In this document: positions 1 to 11,239 of the stretch, piece after piece
How the letters are laid out: every line of letters starts with the position of its first letter
How positions within the stretch are numbered: the stretch's first letter is position 1
From: Zizania palustris
Lineage: Eukaryota > Streptophyta > Magnoliopsida > Poales > Poaceae
Reading direction: 5' to 3'
DNA length: 64,000 nt
NCBI GenBank assembly: GCA_019279435.1
Contig: JAAALK010000080.1
Coordinates: forward strand, 94,960,311 to 95,024,310
Translations under genes and position numbers: made by a program
The notes under the pieces: model-generated
What the model saw: only the letters and a program-made list of their open reading frames with translations
Databases searched by the model: none
Told to the model about the DNA's origin: nothing

Positions 1-24
1 TTGTTTGGCTCTTGTTTACTACAG

Positions 25-714
25 GAGGAACAAATTCATAGTTCTGTTCATGAAGGTAACTATGTTAATGCAGCCACAAATATTTCCCAAGATCCCATAT
101 TGACAAACATGGTATGTCTAGACTAACATTGCAATGTTAATCTATATTGGTTGAACTTATTTTACTGATGATGTATTTTGACTAATATAAGTTATGTTTA
201 TTCTAGAGGACTCGAAGAGTTAAAGCCCCTAGTTTGAGCCAATCTGATTCGGTATGCTTCTATTCTGCTTGTTTCTTTTGTAATTAAATTATTTAAATTA
301 CAAAATCTTACCTTCTTGTTTTGCAAAATGGTAGAGCCGTTCTCCAATCTATCTTATTTCCCTAAGAAACAAAGGAAGAATTGTGGCCAAAGCGCGGTTG
401 GTGACAACTGATTGGAAACGAGAGATTGGAGGAACCATGCTTGGAAAGGAATACGTTGGGGTTTATGTTGAAGGTCTTGAAAACGTTGATGTTAGAAATA
501 AAGGAGATGAGCTTATACCTAGACCTATTTTTGAGATTCGTAAACTAGTAGATGCTATTGGCTATACTATACCTTGGCCCCGTTCACATGTAAGCTTTTT
601 TTAAAGAATAAACCTTCAATTCCGTAATATCTTCAACTTGTGGTATTCATCTAACCTCATGCCCCATTGCAGGTGAAGAAAATTACAATGGAGACCAGCA
701 AGAATCGACAATGA
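25..714 (+). CDS. 3' end of a spliced plant transposase-like gene (partial)
   Basis: Four exons can be read in one phase: 25-111, 207-251, 335-589 and 673-714, each intron starting GT and ending AG, with a TGA stop at 712-714. The 5' part lies outside the window. The long third exon encodes a domain with the pattern LISLRNKGRIVAKARL, then GGTMLGKEYVGVYVEGL, then a stretch ending AIGYTIPWPRSHV. By memory this resembles the C-terminal domain next to plant transposase-like (Ptta/En/Spm, DUF8039-type) proteins that travel with CACTA elements. The last exon adds only 13 residues. All three introns are in phase 0 and no internal stop was seen, so this end is intact. The family assignment is tentative; the exon structure is read directly from the sequence. 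Confidence 0.55.
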
Positions 715-1560
715 AGCATAGTTTATATTTGTTAGTGAAATAAATTTAGAAATATTTGTGTGATAGTCACTATTTTTATGTTTCTTTAGCAAGGCAATAG
801 TCTTGTTCACAATAACTTAATTACTGCACTAGTTCGTTCAAAGTACTCATCATATCATTTATTTGCAAATTATTATCCAAATAGAAAATCTGCTTTGCTC
901 GCTTTTTTGGTTTCATGTTATGGCCATTGACCTACATACAGTGTACCATGCACTTGGCACAGTTCATGGAAAGGTGTGGACAAGAGGACTAATGTTTCAA
1001 TGGTTAGTTTTTTCTTTACCATTCTTGTCTTCCTGCCATTTAATTTCATGTTGATCACCAATTTACTTATATTATGTTATTAGCTTCCTTTCTCTGTTGT
1101 GCTTGAATAATTGAAATTTATCCATATAACTTCATCAGATTATGTTTATTTATCACCCCTTATTTGTTAGGCCTCACTACAGTTTTTTGATAAACTCATT
1201 CTCTGAAACACTCATATGTATAAGTTTCTTTGCTGCATTTCATCCTATCCTGAATTGGCTCCAGTTCAATTTATGGTTATTTGCTAGGTAAGACAATTGA
1301 TGCTGCTGCTATTAGTACACTTGCAAATTCAATGTTTCTTTTCCCCTAAAATATGTTGATATCTGAAAGATACTTCATTTCGACTTCCACTTTGCATCCC
1401 CCTACATATGATTTATGGCATGGGTTATATACTAACACATATTAATAATTTTTCAGGTCATAGATTATTTTGTGCCAATTATTTCTAGGGTACAATCTTT
1501 CCTTAGCAACTATGTTAATATTTGTTTGGACGGGATGCTACTGAATACTAGTGATATGTT
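715..1560. other. AT-rich non-coding flank
   Basis: AT-rich sequence downstream of the stop of the partial gene. It probably holds the 3' untranslated region and intergenic DNA. Short open frames occur (for example 863-1054) but have no recognisable domain. No LTR, terminal repeat or RNA gene was identified. Confidence 0.5.
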
Positions 1561-2332
1561 TTTGCTTAGGAACATGGGAGATGGAATAAGAGAGTTGGAG
1601 TTGAAGACGGAGTCGCACGGATGACTTGAAGTCAAGAATTCGCTGGTTCGGACTACATCGACCACCTTGCACCAAAATGGGCATAACTTCCTCATACGAA
1701 GTCCGATTGGCGCGTTCTTGGACTTTTTGGACAGCTGAGGAGAAGACGGATCGTTTACCATTGGATTCGTCTCATTTGGAGTCTCGAGTCGACCTGTGTG
1801 TTTAAAACAGTCCTGCGTGACAGAACTGGGCCGTGTTGGCCCATAGTCCAAGTCTGTTCGCCTTCTAGCCCATAGTCTGAGTCTGTTCACCTTCTACTGA
1901 GTCTGTTCACCTTCCACAGGCTGCCCACGCCCTATATAACTCACTCCAGCCGCCTTTAGGGTTAGGTTTTGCTTTGTTTGCATCTACACTTGTGTGTTTA
2001 GATCCCGCCTCTTGCACCGGACCGATTGGCTGCTGCATTGGCGTTTGTGAAACCTCACCTTATCATCGTTTGTCTGTGATTTGGCATTCGACTTGTATCC
2101 TTCCTGTTCTTGCTTGTGTTCTTGGGTTCGCTTGCAGGAATTAGCCTTCGTGGCGAGGTCAATCGCGTCCTGCGTGGTTGATAACCAACGGAGACAGTGG
2201 TGTAACGATTGCAAGGTTTTGATCTGCCGGACCGGAGCCTTGGATCGCCAACGTCGAGATTCTCCACCAACCCAAGTTATCCTTTACCTAGCGGAAGATC
2301 GGGACCAATCCCCCATCACAACAATCCCTGGG
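1561..2332 (+). repeat. LTR-like fragment of an unidentified retroelement
   Basis: This GC-richer block differs sharply from the AT-rich flank to its left. It has a promoter-like stretch on the plus strand with TATATAA at 1933-1939, followed by a pyrimidine-rich leader. It looks like the U3-R-U5 part of a plant LTR. I could not find a clear TG start, CA end or target-site duplication, nor a second copy in the window. Its right end abuts the truncated LTR of the next element at about 2333. The short open frames on both strands here do not resemble proteins. Confidence 0.4.
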
Positions 2333-3002
2333 AAGTGATCTCCGGCGCTTCGGCGATGTCTTCCCATGGATGGATGGAAACCAAAGTTCTTGGAGAAGAT
2401 GGGATATATGAAACACTACAAAAATACCAAAAGATCAAAGTAATTCGGCTAGGAGACCGAATTACCAATAGAAACCGATAAAACCGATTGAAATCCGTTA
2501 TGTGGATGAAACGGACGATTCATGAGCGAACCGACAAGAACTTACCGTGATTACGACGCGGTGGACGGATGGTTTACAGCGCAAACCAGCAAAGATGTAC
2601 GTGCTAAGCTAAAACTAGGGCAAAGAAAGTAAATGTGATTCAATGTAGACAATAGATTGGATCTATTAGGGTTTTGGGGGGTCTCCTTGAATCGGCCTTC
2701 CCTCTATTTATAGAGGTTGGGCATGACGTCTTGGGCTTCTAATTGGAGTTGTGCACGAGTCCAAGTCATCAAAAATTAATTAGGGATAAAAATACCCCAG
2801 AATCATCTAATTGGACTGGGACACAGACCTAACCGGTCTGACCGAAACTATGGCCGGTCTGACTGGAGTGGTGCCGGTCAGACCGACGGTACATGGCCGG
2901 TCAGACCGGCCTGTGCTAGGAATTTGGCAAATTTTCAGTTGGGTTACCAAAATTTGATATTTTTACACCTTTAACCATTAATGCCATTTTTTGCTATCAA
3001 CA
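2333..3002 (-). repeat. E3 3' LTR, truncated
   Basis: On the minus strand it begins TGTTGATAGCAAAAAATGG at 3002 and matches the 5' LTR from 22931 down to about 22278, where similarity stops. The terminal 625 bp or so present in the 5' LTR are missing. A TATA box (CTATAAATAG) lies at about 2704-2713. Between LTR start and TATA are several copies of the palindrome CCGGTCNGACCGG (2831-2910). A polypurine tract, GCAGGGGGCATG on the minus strand (3003-3014), immediately precedes it. Confidence 0.85.
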
Positions 3003-4330
3003 CATGCCCCCTGCGTTTTGGCAAACTTTAGTGAGCCAAAAGCACAACGAGCTAAGGGCGATATGAGTTATATTGGCCTTTCGACACTTCAAGCATTTTG
3101 CCACACACTTGGGAAGTACTTTTTTAAGATATCTACCATTCAAAGCCCTGCGAAATCGCTCTCCTTGGAGTGACTCTAGTAAATATGCATTACGTGGCGT
3201 GATTTCAGCAACCCTAAAAGGACCTTCCCAACTAGGCGACCATTTGACAAATTTTGGGCTCTTAGTGCCGAAAGGCAAAATCGTCTTCCAAACCAAGTCA
3301 CCAACTTGAAACAATTTTGCTCTCACCTTCTTGTTATAAGCTCTAGCCACTCTTCTTCTGTCTCTTTCTATTACCTCTAGAGCTCTTAACCTCTTATCGA
3401 TCACCTCTTCTAAACTATCCTTCAAAAGAGTTTCATACTCATAGACCGATAAGCCATCTTGCTTAAGTAACCTTAAAGATCCAAGATTCACCTCTACGGG
3501 TAAAATGGATTCTTGTCCATATACTAACTCATATGGACTCACTTTGGTGGCACTATGCTTTGCAACCCTACATGCCCATAATGCCCCAAAAAGCACTTCA
3601 TGCCACCTTTTAGGAAACTCTTCAATCTTTTTCTTAATGAGCTTAATCATAGTTTTATTACTAGACTCGGCCTGACCATTGGCCCGAGCATAGTATGGTG
3701 AAGAGTTTACCAACTTAATACCATAAGATTCGACAAAATCACACACTTCCTTAGAAACAAATGAAGCACCCCGATCTGTAGTAAGAGTTTAAGGGATACC
3801 GAATCTATGTATAATGTGCTTCAAGATGAAATCAATCACCTTGTTTTGTGTCATGTTCTTGAGAGGCACGACCGCGGTCCACTTGGTGAAATAATCTATA
3901 GCCATCAACACGAACCGATGCCCTTTTGAAGAGGAAGGATAAATTTGGCCGATTAAGTCCAAGGCCCAACCTCGGAACGACCATGGTTTGATAATAAGGT
4001 TAAGTAAAGATGCGGGAGCAAGCTGAATATTACCAAGCCTTTGACAAGCTTCACATCATCTATAATACAAAAACAATTCTCAGTCATAGTCGGCCAATAA
4101 AACCCCACTCTTTTGAGCATCCAACTCATTTTTTGGTCCGACTGATGAGTACCACAAAGACCTTCATGTACGTCACCCACAAAAAGTCTAGATTGATCGG
4201 CATCCAAACATCTCAAAAGTACTCCATCAACGGTTCGGCGATACAACTCGTCCTCGAGTAACACAAATTTAAACGCTTGCCGCCGAACTTTTCGATTGAC
4301 CCGCTTGTTAGGATCTCTCAAATATTGCAT
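2997..4330 (-). pseudogene. E3 integrase (broken)
   Basis: Two open stretches carry the integrase. The one at 4330-3953 covers the N-terminal zinc-binding region (GLCGTHQSDQKM, then GFYWPTM). The one at 3746-2997 covers the end of the catalytic core and the C-terminal domain (ARANGQAESSNKT with the last catalytic Glu, then WHEVLFGALWACR and a GPFRV module). The catalytic region between them (about 3950-3750) is broken by a stop at about 3790 and other changes. The frame ends next to the polypurine tract, as expected for the 3' end of a gypsy pol. Not functional as it stands. Confidence 0.85.
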
Positions 4331-4476
4331 AATTGGAGTCCTCCAATCATGCCCATGACTTTCTGAAGTACTCGCTAAATCTTCATTTGAATTGGCATTT
4401 AAATTAAAACATTAACCTGCCCCCGTGTCTCGAGACCTCCTGACAAGGGGTGGTCATATCGGCCTGGCATGGCCAG

Positions 4477-5372
4477 TCAGACCGACCAGACACCTGCGGT
4501 TGGACCGGCCATGTCAGGCTGGTCATACCGATGTGTTTTCGACTCGAGTATTGAAATAAATTCAAGCATCAGTTTTTCTTGTGCGAAAAAATTGCCTCTT
4601 TTAATTTGGTAACCAGATGCTTGCTGAGCCAAGTCATTTGCTACTGAATTGGTTTCTCTAGACACATGGGAAATCTCAAAATCATCAAGAGTAGTAATTA
4701 TGTCTAGACATTTATCCAAGTAGCTATTTAGCAAACCATTAAGACATTGAGCAAGTTTAGCTACTTGTTGAACTACTAACAGCGAATCACCATATGCATG
4801 AATATATTTAATACCCATGGAGCTTAACAATTCAAGTCCTAGCAAGAAAGCTTCATATTCAACTTGATTATTAGTACAAGGAAACTCTAACCGGGCCTAG
4901 GTCTCGAAACTCATACCACTAGGTGATATGAGCACAACTCAACACCTTGGCCATTCTTGCAAGTCAAACCATCAAAATAAAGTTTACATGGTATTACCTC
5001 AATCAAAGCAGTATCACTGCTCCAATTGACATCTACATGGTGATCAAATATGAAATTCACAACGACTTGGCCTTTCATAGCTTTTAGAGGTTCATAAGCC
5101 AAATCGTATTCAATCGAAGCATAAGCCCATTTCCCGATTCTCACACTTAGAATCGGCTTTTGCAACATGTACTTTATAACACCAGTTTGACAAGTAACAA
5201 TACATGTGCTAGATAGGAGATAGTATCGTAGTCTGGTACATGCATAGTAAAGTGATAAACAAAAACACTCTAAAAACACATACCTTGTCTCGGCATCCAA
5301 TATGCAGCGACTCAAGAATGTGATGATGTACTCTTTTCCCTCCACTTCCTGAGTTAACATGGCTCCTATCAC
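4477..5372 (-). pseudogene. E3 RNase H plus second archaeal-type RNase H (broken)
   Basis: The stretch 5372-4911 begins with the RT-linked RNase H (GAMLTQEVEGKEYIITFLSR, KYMLQKPILS, GKWAY). It passes into the start of a second RNase H (LYFDGLTCKNGQG). The stretch 4845-4477 continues the second domain with HAYGDSLLVVQQ, SHVSRETNSVAN and ADxLA-like ends. Two consecutive RNase H domains are a hallmark of the Tat/Ogre clade. A frameshift or stop near 4900 separates the halves. CCGGTC-type palindromes occur again at 4440-4530, between this region and integrase. Confidence 0.8.
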
Positions 5373-5874
5373 GCTATCTTATGCAGCAACGTATAGCTGA
5401 AATGGAATCCCGACTTTTGGTGCTCTTACCACAGGCAATGACGACAAGCACTCTTTAATCTTTTCAAAAGCGCGTTACTGACTTGCCCCCCAAGTGAATT
5501 CGGCTTCGTTTTTTAGCCGAAGTATGGGGATAAAAGCATCAATCTTGCCAGACAAGTTAGATATAAAGCGACACAAATAATTAACTTTAACTAGCAACTT
5601 TTGCATATCTCTCTTGCATGTCGGCACTTCAAAGTTTTTAATCTTCTCAAGCCTCTTAGTATAAATCTAAAAACCTCTTTCATGGATCATGAATCCTAAG
5701 AACTTGCCCGCCGACACGCCAAAAGCACACTTGAGCGGCTTCATTTTCAATCCATACTGACGCATTCTCTCAAAAGCAACTCTCAAATCGGTCAAATTGT
5801 TTCCCATATCATCCGATTTGACTACAACATCATCTATGTAGACTTCTAGCATAACTACTATCATGTCATGGAAG
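5373..5874 (-). pseudogene. E3 reverse transcriptase, 3' part
   Basis: Contains the RT catalytic motif YIDDVVVKS (ORF 5879-5667) and the following palm/thumb segment (MKPLKCAFGVSAGKFLGF). The 5' part of the domain lies at 17009-17401. E1 inserted between the codons of NLIFHDMI just upstream of YIDD. A stop at about 5665 and others up to 5380 break the link to RNase H. Confidence 0.85.
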
Positions 5875-5879
5875 ATCAA
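5875..5879. repeat. E1 target-site duplication, left copy
   Basis: The sequence atcaa directly precedes the left E1 LTR and is repeated at 17004-17008 after the right LTR. Removing E1 plus one copy joins the E3 reverse transcriptase frame exactly. Confidence 0.95.
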
Positions 5880-6272
5880 TGTTGGCGTAAAAGATTACGC
5901 TAACAGGTTTCTGAAGATTAGAAACTAACAAATGAAGTGTTTGTGAAGGAAACTATTCCAAGCCTCCGAAAGGATAATAACTTAGAATGGTTCGAAAGTG
6001 TGTATTGAATAACTTGTATTCGGTACTCTTAATAGGGCTAAAATAGTAAAAGACTAATCTAGTTAGAAAGAAGATAAGTCTTCCATCTTAGCTGGCAAAG
6101 AGGTTCCTGGAAGAGTCCATGTTCGAAGATGTACTCCAAACTAGAGCCCGTCATCATACTTCGAACTTGACTGGATGCATGTCCAAAATTATATATCGGA
6201 CATCTTCATCTTAATCACCAGTCTTTATCTTGTTGCTGCGATAATCTTGAAGATGGAATATTTTCCCCAACA
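5880..6272 (-). repeat. E1 3' LTR (393 bp, promoter-deleted)
   Basis: It begins tgttggcg and ends ccaaca on the plus strand. Compared with the 495-bp 5' LTR it lacks 101 bp. The deletion junction is the 7-mer attcggt (6018-6024), which in the complete LTR flanks the lost segment on both sides (16647-16653 and 16748-16754). The lost part includes the TATA box. Confidence 0.93.
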
Positions 6273-6599
6273 GTAGCCCCTCGAATATGCTTCTACGTTA
6301 AATCTGTGATGTTAGGGAAGCAGTATACGCAAGGAAACATATTCATGTGCAGAGATTAGCAGACTCAATACACCTCCGAAATGTATAGAGATGCGAACTT
6401 CAAATTATTTTCTAAATGAATTGCATTCGAAGTATTTTAGAATTAACTTGGGAAATCCGAAAGTCTTTTTAGACTTGGAAAAAATAGTCGTTGGCTTTTT
6501 CCTTCTGACGGAAGTTACATAATGCGTTAATTCCGGAATAAAGTAACGGTCAAGAATGCGAAACGACATAAGCAAACAGTAAAAAATTGGGGTCTGAGC
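6273..6599. other. E1 spacer between 3' LTR and antisense gene promoter
   Basis: It starts with gtagcccctcg, whose minus-strand reading is a short purine-rich tract, the likely polypurine primer site of E1. A minus-strand open frame here (6692-6405) has no recognisable domain and lies in the upstream region of the antisense gene. No other feature seen. Confidence 0.5.
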
Positions 6600-6607
6600 T
6601 ATAAATA
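6600..6607 (+). promoter_or_regulatory. TATA box of the E1 opposite-strand gene
   Basis: TATAAATA lies 104 bp upstream of the first ATG (6711) of the plus-strand gene, in a context that would start a leader near 6630. The E2 copy of the gene has a TATA box in an equivalent place, which supports a dedicated promoter distinct from the LTR promoter. Confidence 0.6.
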
Positions 6608-6710
6608 TAGGGCCCGACCCTTTCTTGTACCTTTCCACTGCTTTCCTGCAAACAGACCAACTCTCGAACCCTAGCCTCTCTTTTTCCTTCAAAGCAGCCC
6701 AAGAGATCTA

Positions 6711-9700
6711 ATGGTGAAAACCAGCTTCAAGGGTCCTGGAACGGCTTCAACCTTGACTCGGCAGCAAGTTGCGGCGGCAGCGGCGGCCGCCACATTGGCG
6801 GCGACTGCTCCGACACCTGCAGCAGCAGCAATGGCGACGGGGGGTAAAATCCCCAAAATTTTGGCCATCAAGACCTTTGTCCAGCGTCGACAAAATATAT
6901 GGATCAATCTTATCAGCTAGGGCCTTCAACCTGCAGAAGAGAATCACTTGCGGCCGCAGTAGAGGGCAAGATCAGTTCTGGGGTTATGATTCGCAAACCT
7001 GGGAAGGAAATCATTCCATCACCGAGACCCGGAGAAGTGGTTGTTTTCGAAGCCTTCTTCGAAGCTAGGTTGGGGCTTCCGGCAGTCGACTTTTTAGCGG
7101 AGGTATTGGACTTGTTTCATGTCACTCTCCCCCAACTCTCTCCGAATGCGGTAGCACGTCTTGCCATCTTCGAATGGGCGTTGCGAGCTGAAGGTTGTGA
7201 AGGAAGAGCGGATATCTTCGCAGCACTACACAGAGCATCATGTCAACCGAAGACCTTCGTAGGCTCCGGAGGTGAAAAGATAGTAGTGGCCTTCGGAAGT
7301 ATCAACTTAAGACTCTAGGACGAATATGCTCTCCGGTTTCCTGCCAAGACCATTAATGCTAGATGGTATACTGATTGGATCTTGAGATGGTTTTACGCCG
7401 AAGTTGGGGCGAGTAGCAGCCTAGCTGGACCTCTGCGAGAAATCCACTTCCGAAAGGAAGCCTTAGTGCACCCGGATCTAGGCCAACTCGAAGCTCGTTT
7501 GAGCTTGCTTCAAAAAATCAGTCGTCGTTTGAGCATGCGAGACTTAGACGAAGAATTCCTAGGGCTTCAAATTTCTCCCCTGATGGCCAACTGGCCTATC
7601 ATCTTCGAGGAAGATTCGGAAGGCGGTCTTCGAAAAATTTCCTCAACTTCGAGTCCTGCAGGTAACTTCGAAAACAACATACTCTATGTATATTTATTCG
7701 AAGAATTAACAAACTTAACTCGTTTTTTAGCTTCTTCAGCCCCTATAACTTCGGAGCAAATCGTATGGGCTTCGGAGAAGATTTTGGGCGTTCCAACTCC
7801 GACCGAGAAAGAATGGAGAATCAAATTGGTTGGTAGTTGGGAACGATCAAACAGAGTATGGGGGCTGGTGGAAATTGTTTCGCCCCCTCTGATGGATTGG
7901 GTACCTTCGGAGAAAGGGCCCAAGAAGAGGAAAGCCGAAGCTAGAACTTCGAGCTCCGCCAAGACTCCGATTAAAAAGGTGGCTCGAAAGCCAAAAGTTC
8001 CCGCGCCTTCAAGCCCAAGAGCTTCAATCTCCGATTCTCAGGAGGATGAAGGTAGGTTGCTCGTGAGGTTGATTGACGAGGATGCAGCCCAAAGAGCTGT
8101 ACGAATTGATGAAACTGCAAACGTGCCAGAGTCTCAAGAGAATCTTGAGCAAGCGAGGACTCCGACTGTTGAAGAAGATTTACCTCAGGACGGAGCCCCT
8201 GTGGATGAGAGTGGAGTCGAAGTCACTGCAGCTTCGATTCCAGGTGAAGCAACAACGGCTGTTTAGGAAAATGCTTCGATAGTCGAAGATTTGACGCTTG
8301 ATTCTGACAAAGATCTTGCCTTCGACCCGCCAAGCAGTCCAATGCTCACCCGCCGCCAAAATGTCGAAGGTAAACTTCGAATAATTCTTTTATCCTTTTT
8401 TCCTGCGAAATTATACAATGTATAATACCTTTGTTTTTACAGAGTCCACTTCCATGGAAGAGGTCCATCCCGAAGATACAGTTCCTGGACCTTCGACAAC
8501 TTCGGAGCCAATTCTAGGAGCCACCCAAATGGGGCCTGGAAAGGGCAAAGGAAAGATGGACCCCCTTCCTGCTCCAAACTCAGGATCAACTCCGTCTGAA
8601 TCGACAGACGAGAGCCAATCTACTGAGGGGGGCCAGTCTACTGGGGCTCCGAAGACCACAGCTCAGCACTCCGGACCTTCGCCAAACAAAGATGACCAGC
8701 AAGCCTTGAGCATGCTCCCCCTTCTAGCTCCTTTCTTGGAGCGAAGAACTTGGCTTCAGACTCTGCTCGAGCCTTTGGATCGAGCTAGTCGCGAAGTCGG
8801 AGAGACGGACTTGGTGGCTATCTTGAGCGAGGTGGAGAGTTCGGAGCTTAACGCTGCCATGGAACGTGCAGCCTACCAGGTACGAAGTATCTGCAAAACA
8901 ACATCAAATTTATATACAAATAATTTCTCACCTTAGTTTTTTCTTTTCGCAGCAAACAATCTTGGCTCGAGCTGCGAACATCTCCAATGAGCGTGAAAAC
9001 ATTCGCCTTCGAGAGGAAAATACAACTCTTCAACGAAATCTGACTATCTCTGAAGGTCGAGTGACCCACATGGACAACATGGTTTCAACGGAACGCAGGG
9101 CCAGACAAAGCTTGGAGGTTGCGAACAAGGAGCTCGAGGCGGAAAAAATTGTGCTTCGAACAGAAATTGAAAAGATGCGGGAAGAGCACACTACTATGGG
9201 GGCCGAGCTTGTTAGACTCCGAGAAGAAGCTAGCCAACTACTGAATCATAAGAATTATTTAACTACGGAAGCGGCTAGGCTCTCTAGAGTAAAAGAAGAG
9301 CTAACTTCGATGAAGGATGCGTTAATTGAAGATAAGCTGAAGTCTAATAAGGTAGCTGCGGAGGTCATGGACCAATTGCTAGGCGTTCTGGAGTACTTCG
9401 GTACTACTGGGACGCTTCCTTCGGATGACAACATCTCCCTACTGTGCCGGCTGAAAAGGATTCAAAGAGTAGCGAAGCAAATGAAGACGGTAAGCATTCG
9501 TTACGGAAAAATCTCCGGACAAGTGGCTATTGTTGGCCTACTTCGTTACTACGAAGATCTGGGTTGATCGATAACTCCGAGCGTAGGAGAGGGTCCTATT
9601 ACCTTCGATGACGACCAGCTCCTTACTCCCTCCGAAGGTGTGGCCGCTGCTTGGCAAGCCTTTCAAACTTCATGGAGAGCCGAAGGTCGCTCTGCGATCA

Positions 9701-10347
9701 AGGCCTGGATTGACAAAGGACAACGCCAGAAGCAGACTCGGTCCCAAGCTTCGAGCAGTCAGCCTCCTCCAAACCCGCAGGTTTAGAAATACCTTAGGAT
9801 CTTCAACTATGTAAAGCACTATGCTTTTGTACATTTATGAATGAAGGTTTGTTTATCATGTTTTTAGGCTTTGCCTCATATGGAAGATGTCGAAGTGTTA
9901 GATGTTAACGACGAACTTCGCTTATTATGGGCTACCTTCGATATCTTAAAACTTCACAAGCGTCCTCGATTTCTAGTTCCTCGAGATAGTTCCGGAGCAA
10001 TTACGTCTGAAATAAGTAAAGATATATTATCTTGTATTAAAGAGGAAGAAAAATAAGTTAACTTGGAAACTTCATCTTCTGAAGACATTATATGGTCCGA
10101 AGACGAAGATGAAGTTCAAGGTAAAAAGCCTGAAGAACTTGGAAGCTGGGAAAGAAGTCTCGAACGGCTTCGAACTTGGGCCGAGCTTCAACAAGAACAA
10201 AAAGACTTTAGAGCTTCGAAGGGAGGTAAAAGAGTTAAACGCAAAGTTGTTAGAACTCCCGGCACTAGAACTAGCCGTTCCAACCCTAGCTCTAGAGATC
10301 GAAGAGGTCTTCAATTCCTTCTTGCTATAGATACCAATTTTTCATGA
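6711..10347 (+). pseudogene. E1 opposite-strand five-exon gene, PF04195-like (broken)
   Basis: The exons inferred from GT-AG sites and the E2 homologue are 6711-7661, 7731-8369, 8443-8879, 8953-9780 and 9868-10347. The N-terminal domain (EVVVFEAFFEARLGLPAVDF, then LPQLSPNAVARLAIFEWAL) resembles the plant family 'Putative gypsy type transposon'. Next come a Lys-rich and acidic, Ser/Pro-rich linker, a coiled coil in exon 4 (Glu/Arg/Leu-rich from about 9000 to 9400) and a basic C-terminus. Intron phases match E2. The copy is inactive: there is a frame change in about 6890-6960 and in-frame stops at 7316, 8264, 9565 and 10054. The TAG just after the exon 4 donor (9784-9786) lies inside intron 4 and is probably removed by splicing. 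The biochemical function of this family is not known. Confidence 0.75.
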
Positions 10348-11239
10348 TCTAATCGTATTTGCTCGAATAATAAATATCGATTTAAAATTGTCTCCCTATT
10401 TATTAGCCCCTCTTTGGGCGTAAGCAACTTCGAACTGTATTCAAAGATGGTTAAACACAAAGAAAAACTTAGGAGTACAATTTTGGGGGTTCGGAGCCCC
10501 TCTGTAATTTAAAGATCTTTTAAAATCTTATAAAATGTCTTCGACTATTTGTAGTCTGAAGAATGGCAACTTAGTACCTTCTGTTTTTGAAAGAAATCAC
10601 TTGAGATAACTTTCCGGACACTTTAGTGTCTTAGATAATTTGTCACTTTGGACTTTCCTAACAGACATTCGAAGCTCATGGCTCAAACTCTGTTTTGCTT
10701 TGGCCTCCTTCGGCTCTTTTTTGCGAATTCTATCAAACCAGTGGTTTGGAGTTCGCATTGGTCTCTTTGGACTCTTTTTATGGATGTCTACAAGCCGGTG
10801 GCTTGGACTCCGCATGATTTGATCTCCTTGGACTCTTTTTACGGATGTCTACCAGCCGATGGCTTGGACTCCATATGATGTGGTTTTGGGCTCTTTTATG
10901 GATGCATACAAGCCGGTGACTTGGACTCCGGATTATGTCAGCCCCCATGTCGGAAACTTTGAACCAATGGTTCAAAGCCCGAAAATATGATTCAAATTAA
11001 TGACACTTCCCTCTCGGTCAACTCCACGGTTCCAGTGCGTCCATTCGGAAGCTGGAAGTTTAGGAGGGGTAGGAACTATTTGAACGATATGCTTTATTAA
11101 TTCGGAGGATGATTACAAATGATTACAAGGAGCCCCTATGCGAAGTATCGCTTTAGGTGCTCCGCATGCCAAGTATGCGCTAACTCTTCACCTTCCAAAT
11201 TAGCTAATTTAAAAGAGCCAGGACGTCCTGAACGAACAA
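10348..11239. other. E1 spacer between convergent genes, with tandem repeats
   Basis: The antisense gene ends at 10347 and pol ends at about 11240, so the two converge on this spacer. From about 10705 to 10935 it contains four imperfect units of roughly 60 bp, each with a ctctttttatggatgt-like core and ending ggcttggactccg. The overlapping small frames on both strands follow the repeat and are not genes. Confidence 0.65.

Noticed and set aside
863..1054. Small plus-strand frame in the left flank
   Set aside because: 63 codons, AT-rich, hydrophobic by composition, with no recognisable domain or homologue in the window.
1510..2270. Several small frames on both strands within the LTR-like block
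   Set aside because: Overlapping in opposite strands, low similarity to any protein, and located across promoter-like DNA.
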